The notes below the pieces were generated by a model. The model was not told where the DNA came from and did not search any database. It worked only from the letters and a program-made list of their open reading frames with translations. A stretch of 64,000 bases of DNA from CBDHFF01 sp965262395 (lineage in GTDB: Bacteria > Pseudomonadota > Alphaproteobacteria > Rickettsiales > Anaplasmataceae): contig OZ253531.1 of assembly GCA_965262395.1 (NCBI GenBank), positions 992,001 through 1,056,000 of the forward strand, in the 5' to 3' direction. Positions 17,742-26,472 of the stretch are shown here, one piece after another. Position 1 is the stretch's first letter, and each line of letters begins with the position of its first letter. A program made the position numbers and the translations under genes.

Positions 17742-18539
17742 ATGGTTTTAGTTATGAAAGTATTCATGTTAATTCTGGCATTAATTGCTGTTGCTGGTGT
17801 GCCTTTTGTTAATAAATTTCTCCAGGAAAATAATATTATTGATAAGAATAATATTGTTGACAGAATATCTTCCTCAAATTCTATAAATTCTGAAGAAGTA
17901 GAAGAAATAGTAGCAAAATACATAAAAGGTCATCCCAAAGAAATTATGACCTCATTGGAAGAATACCAAATGCAAAGTTATCAAGAAGAAACCAAGGGAG
18001 CGATTAAAGGTATGGGAAATGAATTATATAATCCCAAGGCACCTAGAGTTGGCACAGAAGGACCCGAGATAGTAGAGTTCATTGATTATGCTTGTGGTTA
18101 TTGCAAAAAGAATCATGAAGTAATAAGTAAAGCCATGGAAGAGAAGAAATTTAGAGTGGTATTAAGACATTTACCAGTATTTGGTGAAGATTCACAAAAT
18201 GTATCTAAGGCTGTGATTGCCGTATATCAAATTGATCCCAAAAAATTTGATGAATTACACCATATTTTGTTTTCACAAGACTCCACAATACTAGAAGAAA
18301 CTGGTGAGAATCTTTTAAGAAGATTAGAAGGAGAGGTGGAGAAATTAAATATAGATTTACAGCAATATAAAGATAAAGTTAATAGCACTGAAGTTATGGC
18401 TGTATTGAAAGAGAACCTTGCTCTGGCAAGTGCACTTGGTATAAGAGGCACTCCTGGCTTCGTAGTAGGAGACAATTTAATTCCTGGTGCAATTTTGGAT
18501 GCCATGGATTTGAAAAGAAAAGTAGAAGAAATAGAATAG
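17742..18539 (+). CDS. DsbA-family thiol:disulfide protein, secreted or membrane-anchored
   Basis: The 265-residue product has an N-terminal hydrophobic segment (residues 5-22), a polar helical stretch with EEVEEIVAKYIKGHPKEIM, and a thioredoxin-like DsbA domain from about 95. The active site is C118-GY-C121, and the cis-proline motif reads GIRGTPGFVVGDNLIPGA. This layout, with an alpha-helical N-terminal region before a CxxC DsbA domain, matches the Com1/DsbA_3 group found in Rickettsiales and Coxiella. It probably acts in the periplasm to form or shuffle disulfides in exported proteins. The ATG at 17742 has GGA upstream; an internal ATG at 17754 is a possible alternative. Confidence 0.88.
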   Translation: MVLVMKVFMLILALIAVAGVPFVNKFLQENNIIDKNNIVDRISSSNSINSEEVEEIVAKYIKGHPKEIMTSLEEYQMQSYQEETKGAIKGMGNELYNPKAPRVGTEGPEIVEFIDYACGYCKKNHEVISKAMEEKKFRVVLRHLPVFGEDSQNVSKAVIAVYQIDPKKFDELHHILFSQDSTILEETGENLLRRLEGEVEKLNIDLQQYKDKVNSTEVMAVLKENLALASALGIRGTPGFVVGDNLIPGAILDAMDLKRKVEEIE

Positions 18540-18871
18540 ACAAAAGGTAATATAGCTGTTATATGGGGATAGTTTGTTCTATTAATTATTGAATTAATTA
18601 CTGGATTGATTGAGTAATGTGATAGGCATCTTTTCCCCCTCTTCCTTATTTTCTACTTTATATCTGATAGCAGATAAAGAATGCTTCGCAACAAGTACAT
18701 TTAATTGTAAATGCACGTGACTCTATGTATACTATGTAATATTTTTCTACTACACGTGCATCAACTAATACAATTTATCTATAATTAAGAGATATATCTC
18801 ATATAATTCTATTGTTGATTTATTCAGTATAAATGGTATAGTGGTCAGTATATTTTTTATTGGTAGTTGTT
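18540..18871. other. intergenic region with a 9-bp inverted repeat
   Basis: These 332 bp lie between the dsbA-like gene and rpmJ. ATGCACGTG at 18711-18719 and CACGTGCAT at 18753-18761 form perfect 9-bp inverted arms around a 33-nt loop, with a GC content above the local average. It could be an operator or an RNA hairpin; no T-run follows directly. Nothing else was identified. Confidence 0.4.
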
Positions 18872-18994
18872 ATGAAACAATTAAGTTCCCTGAGATCTGC
18901 AAAAAAGCGTGATAAGGACTGTGTCGTAGTTCGTAGAGGGAAAAAGGTGTTTGTAATCAACAAGAAAAACCCAAGATTCAAAGCCAAACAATGA
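18872..18994 (+). CDS. rpmJ: 50S ribosomal protein L36
   Basis: This 40-codon gene encodes MKQLSSLRSAKKRDKDCVVV, then RRGKKVFVINKKNPRFKAKQ, a good match to the zinc-free (C-minus, YkgO-like) class of L36 common in Alphaproteobacteria. Of the usual C-x2-C-x12-C-x4-H zinc ligands only one cysteine remains (C17). The protein sits near the peptidyl-transferase centre of the 50S subunit. It ends 17 bp before the metallophosphoesterase gene on the same strand. Confidence 0.96.
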   Translation: MKQLSSLRSAKKRDKDCVVVRRGKKVFVINKKNPRFKAKQ

Positions 18995-19011
18995 TTTAAA
19001 CCAAATCTCGT

Positions 19012-20373
19012 ATGATATATTATACTTATTTGAGATATTCATGCTTGTTATTAGTTATATATTTCTTGCTTACGCCATCATGCTTCGCATCTGAGAATCA
19101 GATATTTTGGATTCAAGCCAGTAATATGGATACATTGACTCTCAAAGTTATTATAGATAAGGATGCATCGTGCTACGAAGAGGGTGTTTATCTCAATGAC
19201 ATTAAAACAACACTAAGTGAAAAAAAATGCTCCGAAGCTACATTTGCCAAAAGAAAATTATGCGAGCTATCAAACATAAAAAGAGGCGATAAATTAATCC
19301 TTAATAAGAAATTACTCAACACTTCAAAGAATCATTTAAAAAGAATTGTTATAATTGGCGACACAGGATGTCATGCCAGTGCTTTTTCACAACAAAAATG
19401 CCACATCGAATCAAAATGGCCATTGAAAATGATATCAAAGATAGCAGCGCAATACAATCCAGATCTCATCGTGCATTTGGGGGACTATATATATAAGTAT
19501 GTTCAATCTCCAAATAATTATTATAATCATTATGGCGATACAGAAGAAAATTGGGAAGAAGAATTCTTTGTTCCTGCAAAAGAACTCTTACAACAGGCAC
19601 CTTGGGTCTTCATAAGGGGCAATCATGAATCTTGTAAATATGCTGGTCAAGGATTTTTTAGATTTTTTACTGATAAATGCGCAAGCGATTGTACGGTATA
19701 TCAAGAACATTACCTCGTTGAATTTGATAATTTAAGATTATCTGTATTTGATACATCTGGAATTGAAAAAAATTCCCGAGATAACATTAGATATATAATA
19801 AATAAATTATTAGGGGAAAATAACATAAAGCTCATAGTACAAAAATTGATACCTTTGTTGACACAGCCAAAGGCCTCAATTGATAAATCTGAAATAGATA
19901 GATTTATTATAGATCTACCTGTTGATAACAAACCAAGTTGGTTACTAACACATATCCCAATACTTGATATTGATAGACATCAACCCCTGTTATTCAATGG
20001 CAATAAAATTTTACAAAAACTAGGATTACAAAATATACCAGCCACACAAATACAGGCTATATTTTCTGGAGATAATCATGTATTCAAATACATTAAAACA
20101 TCTCAAAATAATCAATCCCAATTTATTATAGGCAATGGGGGCAGTAAATTACACGAACATACCTCTATATTAAATCACCACGTAATAGCAATTGATAAAC
20201 ACACCACAATATTAGACTCCATTACAAAGAATAATCAATTTGGCTTTTCTGTATTAGATTATGTCGATAATGATGGCGGATATTGGAAATTAGAAGCAAT
20301 GAATTTAGACAATAAGCCAATTGTTCAATGCTCTTTAAAAAACAATAATATTGATTGTACAGATATTCAATAG
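19012..20373 (+). CDS. secreted calcineurin-like metallophosphoesterase
   Basis: The 453-residue protein has a signal peptide (about residues 1-26, ending PSCFAS). A small beta-rich N-terminal region leads into a metallophosphoesterase domain with all core motifs: GDTG at 116-119, LGDYIY with D158, RGNHE with N204 and H205, TH at 313-314 and GDNH at 353-356. The two-metal site is therefore complete and the enzyme is probably active on phosphoesters in the periplasm or outside. The arrangement resembles purple-acid-phosphatase-like proteins. The substrate is unknown. Five or more cysteines in the mature part could form disulfides. It lies 17 bp after rpmJ. Confidence 0.88.
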   Translation: MIYYTYLRYSCLLLVIYFLLTPSCFASENQIFWIQASNMDTLTLKVIIDKDASCYEEGVYLNDIKTTLSEKKCSEATFAKRKLCELSNIKRGDKLILNKKLLNTSKNHLKRIVIIGDTGCHASAFSQQKCHIESKWPLKMISKIAAQYNPDLIVHLGDYIYKYVQSPNNYYNHYGDTEENWEEEFFVPAKELLQQAPWVFIRGNHESCKYAGQGFFRFFTDKCASDCTVYQEHYLVEFDNLRLSVFDTSGIEKNSRDNIRYIINKLLGENNIKLIVQKLIPLLTQPKASIDKSEIDRFIIDLPVDNKPSWLLTHIPILDIDRHQPLLFNGNKILQKLGLQNIPATQIQAIFSGDNHVFKYIKTSQNNQSQFIIGNGGSKLHEHTSILNHHVIAIDKHTTILDSITKNNQFGFSVLDYVDNDGGYWKLEAMNLDNKPIVQCSLKNNNIDCTDIQ

Positions 20374-20646
20374 CCTTCTTATCTAAGGTTAATAATGAGC
20401 AATTTTGTTCACTAAATTTTTAAATTAAATCATCAATAATAAATAATTGGCATCTATATTAAAAAGTAAATTGATAAATAATAAACCAATTTTATACTAA
20501 TCCACTAATAAACAATACATGAAGTAAATATACCTATTAAATACTACAAATAATATTTGCAACTTTGTTTATAAAATATAACAAACGACATAAGGAATAC
20601 TCCTGCTTGAATTAAGCCAATTACATTGATATCCCCAGATAAGGCA

Positions 20647-21180
20647 TAGATAAATAATCTAGCAAAGACAATATCGTAGCAGAATATTCTTTATGTATCC
20701 CTTTTATCTCAAATAGATAAATAATCTAGCAAAGACAATATCGTAGCAGAATATTCTTTATGTATCCCTTTTATCTCAAATAGACACATAATCTAGCAAA
20801 GACAATATCGTAGCAGAATATTCTTTATGTATCCCTTTTATCTCAAATAGACACATAATCTAGCAAAGACAATATCGTAGCAGAATATTCTTTATGTATC
20901 CCTTTTATCTCAAGTAGATAAATGATCTAGCAAAGACAATATCGTAGCAGAATATTCTTTATGTATCTCTTTTATCTCAAATAGACACATAATCTAGCAA
21001 AGACAATATCGTAGCAAAATATTCTTTATGTATCCCTTTTATCTCAAGTAGATAAATGATCTAGCAAAGACAATATCGTAGCAGAATATTCTTTATGTAT
21101 CCCTTTTATCTCAAGTAGATAAATGATCTAGCAAAGACAATATCGTAGCAGAATATTCTTTATGTATCCTTTTACCTTAA
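20647..21180. repeat. eight tandem 67-bp units starting at the end of mlaD
   Basis: Units begin at 20647, 20714, 20781, 20848, 20915, 20982, 21049 and 21116 with a strict 67-bp period and very high identity. Variants alternate between TAGATAAAT and TAGACACAT. The gene-proximal edge contains the last two codons and stop of mlaD: TTAAGGTAA in the gene, TTGAGATAA in the units, both Leu-Arg-stop on the minus strand. The remaining part of the spacer, 20374-20646, shows nothing recognisable. Confidence 0.96.
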
Positions 21181-21612
21181 TAATAATTTGCCCAATAAAG
21201 ATTCAATACTTATTGAGGACTGTGTATTTTTAATTGTATCACCATCTTTGAAATAATCATCATCAACACCCGGCATAATTTTAACATATTTCCCACCTAA
21301 AAGTCCTTCATTGACCACAGATATTACAGTATCTCTGGGGAGATTACAGAATGATTTATCGATAGACAAATCAACAACTGCCATATAGGTTTCTTTATCT
21401 ACAGTTTGTTTTTCTACACTGCCCACTTTTATACCACTTAACCTTACGTCACTCCCTACTGACAAGCCATCTATATTATTAAAGAAAACTCTAAAATGAC
21501 ACATATCATGTGTTTCATTGCCAAAATTATTATAAAAATAATATGAACAAAAGGCTACAAAACAAATTATGCCAGCCCCAACTATTGTATCGATGAAAGA
21601 TTTACTAGACAT
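21172..21612 (-). CDS. mlaD: MlaD-type MCE-domain phospholipid-transport protein
   Basis: The 146-residue protein has one N-terminal membrane anchor (about residues 8-28) and a single MCE domain: FRVFFNNIDGLSVGSDVRLSGIKVGSV, then VISVVNEGLLGGKYVKIMPG. MlaD forms a hexameric ring in the periplasm that binds the MlaFE ABC complex and carries phospholipids between the two membranes. Length is normal. The partner genes mlaE, mlaF and mlaC are not here; such scattering is usual in Rickettsiales. It follows the NDUFA12-like gene by 132 bp on the same strand, and its stop codon founds a 67-bp repeat array. Confidence 0.93.
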   Translation of the reverse strand: MSSKSFIDTIVGAGIICFVAFCSYYFYNNFGNETHDMCHFRVFFNNIDGLSVGSDVRLSGIKVGSVEKQTVDKETYMAVVDLSIDKSFCNLPRDTVISVVNEGLLGGKYVKIMPGVDDDYFKDGDTIKNTQSSISIESLLGKLLLR

Positions 21613-21744
21613 TACAAAATCTCCAATATCACATAAAATATATTAATAGTAATATGAAAACCAGAACCTTACCAGTATAAAAATACCAACATTCATAAGG
21701 CAAGAATTTATTGATGGTATGAGCAATATCAATAAATTACGAAC

Positions 21745-22089
21745 CTACTCTGGTTTCCAAGCTTCATAATCACCAATCACAGATGAAGGAAGAGCCTTAT
21801 TCAATATATGTCCCTCAGGATAATAAGCGTAGCTAGTCCCTGTCAAATTAGGTTGATGCGCCACACTCCATTTTGGGCATTGTAAATTTTTATCTGGAAT
21901 AATATCAGTAGTATAATGCAGCCACGGATGCCATTCAGGCGTCACCTTACTTGCCTCTGGAACACCTTTATAATAAACCCATCTACGTTTTTTTACTCCA
22001 TCAAAAGCTCTTTTTTCTTCATAATACCTGTTGCCGAATTTATCATCACCAACAAATATCGACTTAAATTTCCTTGGAAACATTAACAT
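21745..22089 (-). CDS. NDUFA12-like accessory subunit of NADH dehydrogenase
   Basis: The 114-residue protein matches the NDUFA12/B17.2 family (PF05071), an accessory complex I subunit shared by mitochondria and Alphaproteobacteria. Visible features are FVGDDKFGNRYYEEK, the RRWVYYKGVPEASKVTPEWHPWLH core and a C-terminal PEGHILNK-like extension. The family sits on the peripheral arm of the respiratory complex. The first methionine is at 22089; an alternative lies two codons later. Its proximity to mlaD is a familiar alphaproteobacterial arrangement. Confidence 0.92.
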   Translation of the reverse strand: MLMFPRKFKSIFVGDDKFGNRYYEEKRAFDGVKKRRWVYYKGVPEASKVTPEWHPWLHYTTDIIPDKNLQCPKWSVAHQPNLTGTSYAYYPEGHILNKALPSSVIGDYEAWKPE

Positions 22090-22263
22090 AAAAACAGCCT
22101 CTGCTAATAATGCACGTTATACTATATGAAAAATGGCATTTATTCAATAATAATTTGTATTTAGTATATATATATATATACTTTTATATATACTTTTATT
22201 GAATTTAATAACAAATAACTGTATATATATCATTGTAATTAGGAAATTGTATCTGCAACTAAG

Positions 22264-24969
22264 ATGTACAACAAGGAAGCTTCAGAATTTAAGGTGCCAG
22301 CTGCTATTGCACTATTTAAAGAATTGAAAGCTGAACTAGATACACATGACCTGTTTTACCATCAAGATAATTCTCCTAAAATTTCTGATATGGAATATGA
22401 TCAATTAAAACAAAGATTCAATTTATATAAAGAAATATTCAACTGTATTTATATAAATTATACTCCCGAAAGAATTTATAGCGATAATTTTAGAGAACAT
22501 ATTCGTGCTCAATTAAAACAAGATAGTCCGAATAATATTACTGCTCTTAGTGGTAGCCTTCTTAGTCCGAATAATATTACCGCTCTGAATAATATTACCG
22601 CTCTGAGTAATATTACTGCGCTTAGTGGTAGCCTTCTTAGGCTGAGTAATATTACCGCTCTTAGCAACCTTAGTCCGAGTGATATTCCTGAAAATCGCAC
22701 GCATAATGACCCTATTCTAAAAAATACTCCTGAAAATCGCACACATGACCATATTCAAAAAAATAGTGCTGAAATAGCCTTTAGTGACGACACTATAGAC
22801 CCTCTTCCTTACAAAACTTTTAGCCCTTGTATTCAGAATAATGATTCTACTATCTTTCCCAGTGTTGATTTAAATAAGATTAAGGAATTACAGAATGAAA
22901 TAGCAGAGCATGATAAATTATATTTTCAACAAAATCATCCTAAAATCTCTAATGCAAAATATAATAGATTAAAGCAGAGATTCTATTGCGAAATCTCCGA
23001 TTATGTTAATAATGCTCAGAAAAGAACAAATATTCTTGCTAAAGAATATAAAGAATTACAAATTCTTAAAGAATTCGCACTATCTGTAGGTGCACCACCA
23101 GATAATAGATTCAAAAAAATAAACCACCCTACCCCCATGCTTTCTCTGGATAATGCATTCACTATGGATGATGTTGAAACATTTATAAGCAGACTGAAGA
23201 AATTCATAACAATAGATAAAGATGATTCTTTATCCTTATTATGTGAGCCTAAAATAGATGGATTATCTATTTCAATAAAATATAAACAAAAAAAATTATA
23301 CCAAGCCTCAACAAGAGGAGATGGTAAAAACGGTGAAGATGTAACAAAAAATATATTCACTATAGATTCTATCCCGAAAATACTAAACGCAAATGTAGAA
23401 ATACCAGATGAGTTAGAAGTTAGGGGGGAAATATATATGGGCACTCAAGATTTTGAAGAACTTAATATAAAACAAGAAAAAAGTAATGAAAAATTATTTG
23501 CCAATACACGAAATGCAGCTGCTGGTTCATTAAGACAGCTTAATCCAGAAATTACTCGTGCAAGAAATCTAAAATATTTTATGTATTCAATAATTAATCC
23601 ACCCGTTCAAATTAAAACACAAAATGAAGCCCTTTCTTATTTAGAGGAGCTAGGATTCTCAACCAACAAAGATATTATGGCCTCCGATAATACAATAGAT
23701 ATAGAAAAATATTATAATAATATCCACACTAATAGGAATGATTTAGATTATGATATAGACGGCGTGGTCTATAAAGTAAACGACCTACAAACACAGGAAC
23801 GTCTAGGGTTTACAAACCACTCTCCACGTTGGGCAATAGCCCACAAATTTCCTGCAGAACAGGCAAAAACAAAACTATTAAGTATAATCACACAAGTTAG
23901 TAGAAATGGAACTATAACCCCAGTTGCCATGCTCCAACCAATTAACATAGGGGGAGTCACTGTAAAAAGAGCCACGCTACACAACAAAGATGAAATACAG
24001 AGATTGGATGTACGTGAAGGAGATGTTGTTGTAATAAAAAGGGCTGGAGATGTTATACCAAAAATAATATCCGTAGACAAAGAGCAGAGAAATATAGAAT
24101 CAAAGAAGTTTAATTTTCCTGAATATTGCCCTGTTTGCAATAGCAAGCTTATACAAGATGACAATGGCCCTGCCATAAGATGCCCAGGAAAATTCTTATG
24201 TAAAACACAACGTCTAGAATCATTAAAACACTTCGTATCTAAAAATGCTCTTAATATAGTAGGTTTGGGAGAAAAGTCCTTAGAATTACTTTGGAAAAAA
24301 GAAATAGTGTGCTCGCCATATGATATTTTCATACTTGAAGATAGGTACAATAATGCCCTCATTCCAGATCTACTAAGCTGGGATAAATGGGGAGAAAAAT
24401 CATTATATAATTTATTCTATTCTATCAATCAAAGCAAATCCATTACTTTAGCAAGATTCATATATTCATTAGGAATACCATTTATCGGTAATATAAATGC
24501 AAATATATTAGCGGATTATTATAAATCATATCCAAATTGGATGAATTCAATGAGGGCACTCAATTCTATTTCTGAAGAGAATCCATATATATTAAATATC
24601 TATGGATTAGGCACCAAAGTTTTAGAGTCATTAATCTCTTTTTTTGCAGCGCAAGATAATATACAATTAATTACCCAATTATCTTCAGTGTTAGAAATTA
24701 CTTATGACCAAGATATTAATCTTGGTCTAGCTCTATCTAATAAAAATATAGTTTTTACAGGCAAACTTCTTTCTATGTCACGTGACGAAGCCAAACAAGA
24801 GGCTGAAAAATTAGGAATGAAAATAATGAGCGCAGTATCAAAAAATACAGATTATTTAGTTTCAGGAGAAAAATCTGGAAGCAAAATTACGCAAGCTAAT
24901 AAATTTGATGTCAAAATCTTATCAGAAGAAGAATTCTTAGAGCTATTAAAAAGTAATGCGCAAACATAA
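22264..24969 (+). CDS. ligA: NAD-dependent DNA ligase with duplicated domain Ia
   Basis: The 901-residue protein is about 230 residues longer than usual LigA. The conserved body has the adenylation lysine K330 in CEPKIDG, an OB fold, zinc cysteines C622, C625, C640 and C646, a helix-hairpin-helix region and a C-terminal BRCT domain (about 825-895). The excess is N-terminal: a domain Ia copy at residues 15-60, an Asn/Leu/Ser repeat linker at about 88-165, then a second Ia-like copy at 205-245. The first copy keeps the NMN-contact set Y32, H33, D42, Y45 and D46 with the spacing of E. coli LigA. The second reads Y220, F221, N230, Y233 and N234, so three of five are changed. The displaced first copy is probably the functional one. 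Confidence 0.95.
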   Translation: MYNKEASEFKVPAAIALFKELKAELDTHDLFYHQDNSPKISDMEYDQLKQRFNLYKEIFNCIYINYTPERIYSDNFREHIRAQLKQDSPNNITALSGSLLSPNNITALNNITALSNITALSGSLLRLSNITALSNLSPSDIPENRTHNDPILKNTPENRTHDHIQKNSAEIAFSDDTIDPLPYKTFSPCIQNNDSTIFPSVDLNKIKELQNEIAEHDKLYFQQNHPKISNAKYNRLKQRFYCEISDYVNNAQKRTNILAKEYKELQILKEFALSVGAPPDNRFKKINHPTPMLSLDNAFTMDDVETFISRLKKFITIDKDDSLSLLCEPKIDGLSISIKYKQKKLYQASTRGDGKNGEDVTKNIFTIDSIPKILNANVEIPDELEVRGEIYMGTQDFEELNIKQEKSNEKLFANTRNAAAGSLRQLNPEITRARNLKYFMYSIINPPVQIKTQNEALSYLEELGFSTNKDIMASDNTIDIEKYYNNIHTNRNDLDYDIDGVVYKVNDLQTQERLGFTNHSPRWAIAHKFPAEQAKTKLLSIITQVSRNGTITPVAMLQPINIGGVTVKRATLHNKDEIQRLDVREGDVVVIKRAGDVIPKIISVDKEQRNIESKKFNFPEYCPVCNSKLIQDDNGPAIRCPGKFLCKTQRLESLKHFVSKNALNIVGLGEKSLELLWKKEIVCSPYDIFILEDRYNNALIPDLLSWDKWGEKSLYNLFYSINQSKSITLARFIYSLGIPFIGNINANILADYYKSYPNWMNSMRALNSISEENPYILNIYGLGTKVLESLISFFAAQDNIQLITQLSSVLEITYDQDINLGLALSNKNIVFTGKLLSMSRDEAKQEAEKLGMKIMSAVSKNTDYLVSGEKSGSKITQANKFDVKILSEEEFLELLKSNAQT
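22525..22760 (+). repeat. in-frame repeat region encoding the ligA linker
   Basis: Short overlapping direct repeats encode NNITAL, SNITAL and LSGSLL motifs several times, then two copies of a PENRTH-containing unit. DNA units such as AATAATATTACCGCTCTG recur with few changes. All copies keep the reading frame. The segment separates the two domain Ia copies of LigA. Confidence 0.9.
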
Positions 24970-25021
24970 CCTTACTGATTCTTAGAGCTATTAAAAAGTA
25001 ATGCGCAAACATAACCTTACT
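24931..25021. repeat. two tandem 46-bp units at the 3' end of ligA
   Basis: The sequence from 24931 (GATTCTTAGAGC and variants) is repeated from 24977 with a 46-bp period. The first copy holds the last 11 or so codons and the TAA stop of ligA plus a few bases; the second repeats them exactly. The rest of the spacer to asd (25022-25333) is AT-rich with nothing identified. Confidence 0.93.
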
Positions 25022-25333
25022 GTCCCAGAATATATCTAATGCCTGTCTATTTTGTATGATACCTGGAGAATTTACAATGAACGATAATATAGAATTATTA
25101 TCTTTATAATCAAAAGAATAAAGATAATAATATGTGATTATACAATCACATTCCAAATTGAATAAGTTTACTATAGAACTACATTAATTAAACTAATTTA
25201 TATCTTCTGATCATGGGATCACATTATAAAGATAAAGAAAGATAAAGAAATTATGTATTATTATGCTTATATTGATTGAATAACATTAATATATGAACTA
25301 TTATTGAATTAATTATTCAATACAGGTTCTGTT

Positions 25334-26413
25334 ATGGAAAAATACAATATTGCAATTGTGGGAGCAACAGGGGCTGTTGGCAGCGAGGTTCTTGATGTGT
25401 TGTCAGAATCTGATATACCTATAGATACTGTTCATGCAGTTGCTTCAGAAAGATCTAAGAATAAACAAGTTAGCTTCGGTGATAAATCAATACTTGTTGT
25501 AAAAGATATCAACTCATTTGATTTCAAAGGAATAGATATGGCAATATTTACTGCTGGTTCCGCAGTATCAGAAAAGTATGCACCTATTGCAGCAAAGCAA
25601 GGATGCATTGTCATAGATAATACATCATTTTTTAGAATGCAAGATAATGTGCCATTAATTATCCCTGAGATTAATCCTGATGCCATAGATAACCATCAAA
25701 ATATTATAGCTAACCCAAATTGTGCCACGATACAAATGCTGATACCATTAAAACCGTTGCACGATATCGCTAAAATTAAGAGGATAGTGGTTTCGACCTA
25801 TCAATCGGTCTCTGGCGCTGGAAGTAAAGCCATGAGTGAATTATATAGGAACACCAAAAAAATATTTGAAGGACATGTATTAGAGCAACAAACTGACAAA
25901 AAGAAAGATGATGATTCAAAGCATAATTCTGATGATGAATCAAAGCATAATTCTGATATTTTTCCTAAGCCTATTGCATTTAATTGCATTCCACAAATTG
26001 ATATATTCATGGAGGATGATTATACTCGAGAAGAGTGGAAAATGTCTTTAGAAACTCAGAAAATAATGGGCACAGACATTAAGGTTACTGCCACTTGCGT
26101 TCGTGTGCCAGTGTTTATTGGCCACGCCGAGGCGGTAAACGTAGAATTTGAGAAGGAAATATCAATAGAAGAAATCAGTGAATTACTATATGAAACCCCA
26201 AATGTTATGTTATTAGATATAAATGGTGTTTACGGTTATGCAACGCATGAAGATGCAAGAGTTATAGATGAAGTGATGGTGTCAAGGATACGAAAAGATT
26301 GCACTGTAAAACATGGTATTAATATGTGGATTGTAGCCAACAACCTAAGAAAAGGAGCGGCAATAAATTCCGTACAAATACTTAAGTTATTAATTGAAAA
26401 AGATCTGGTGTAA
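25334..26413 (+). CDS. asd: aspartate-semialdehyde dehydrogenase
   Basis: The 359-residue enzyme reduces aspartyl phosphate to aspartate semialdehyde with NADPH, the second step of the DAP/lysine and threonine branch. The N-terminal GATGAVGSEVL motif binds NADP, the catalytic cysteine is C130 in ANPNCATIQ, and the SVSGAGSKAM segment is typical. Residues about 188-209 form an acidic insertion with a duplicated SKHNSD unit, absent from ordinary homologues, in the surface region before IAFNCIPQIDIF. An AGG lies upstream of the ATG. The next gene, lysC, encodes the preceding pathway step. Confidence 0.96.
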   Translation: MEKYNIAIVGATGAVGSEVLDVLSESDIPIDTVHAVASERSKNKQVSFGDKSILVVKDINSFDFKGIDMAIFTAGSAVSEKYAPIAAKQGCIVIDNTSFFRMQDNVPLIIPEINPDAIDNHQNIIANPNCATIQMLIPLKPLHDIAKIKRIVVSTYQSVSGAGSKAMSELYRNTKKIFEGHVLEQQTDKKKDDDSKHNSDDESKHNSDIFPKPIAFNCIPQIDIFMEDDYTREEWKMSLETQKIMGTDIKVTATCVRVPVFIGHAEAVNVEFEKEISIEEISELLYETPNVMLLDINGVYGYATHEDARVIDEVMVSRIRKDCTVKHGINMWIVANNLRKGAAINSVQILKLLIEKDLV

Positions 26414-26472
26414 AAACATTGACCCTGCGAGTGCATGTGTATAAAATAAATCCTTTATTGGTTTAATTGCCA

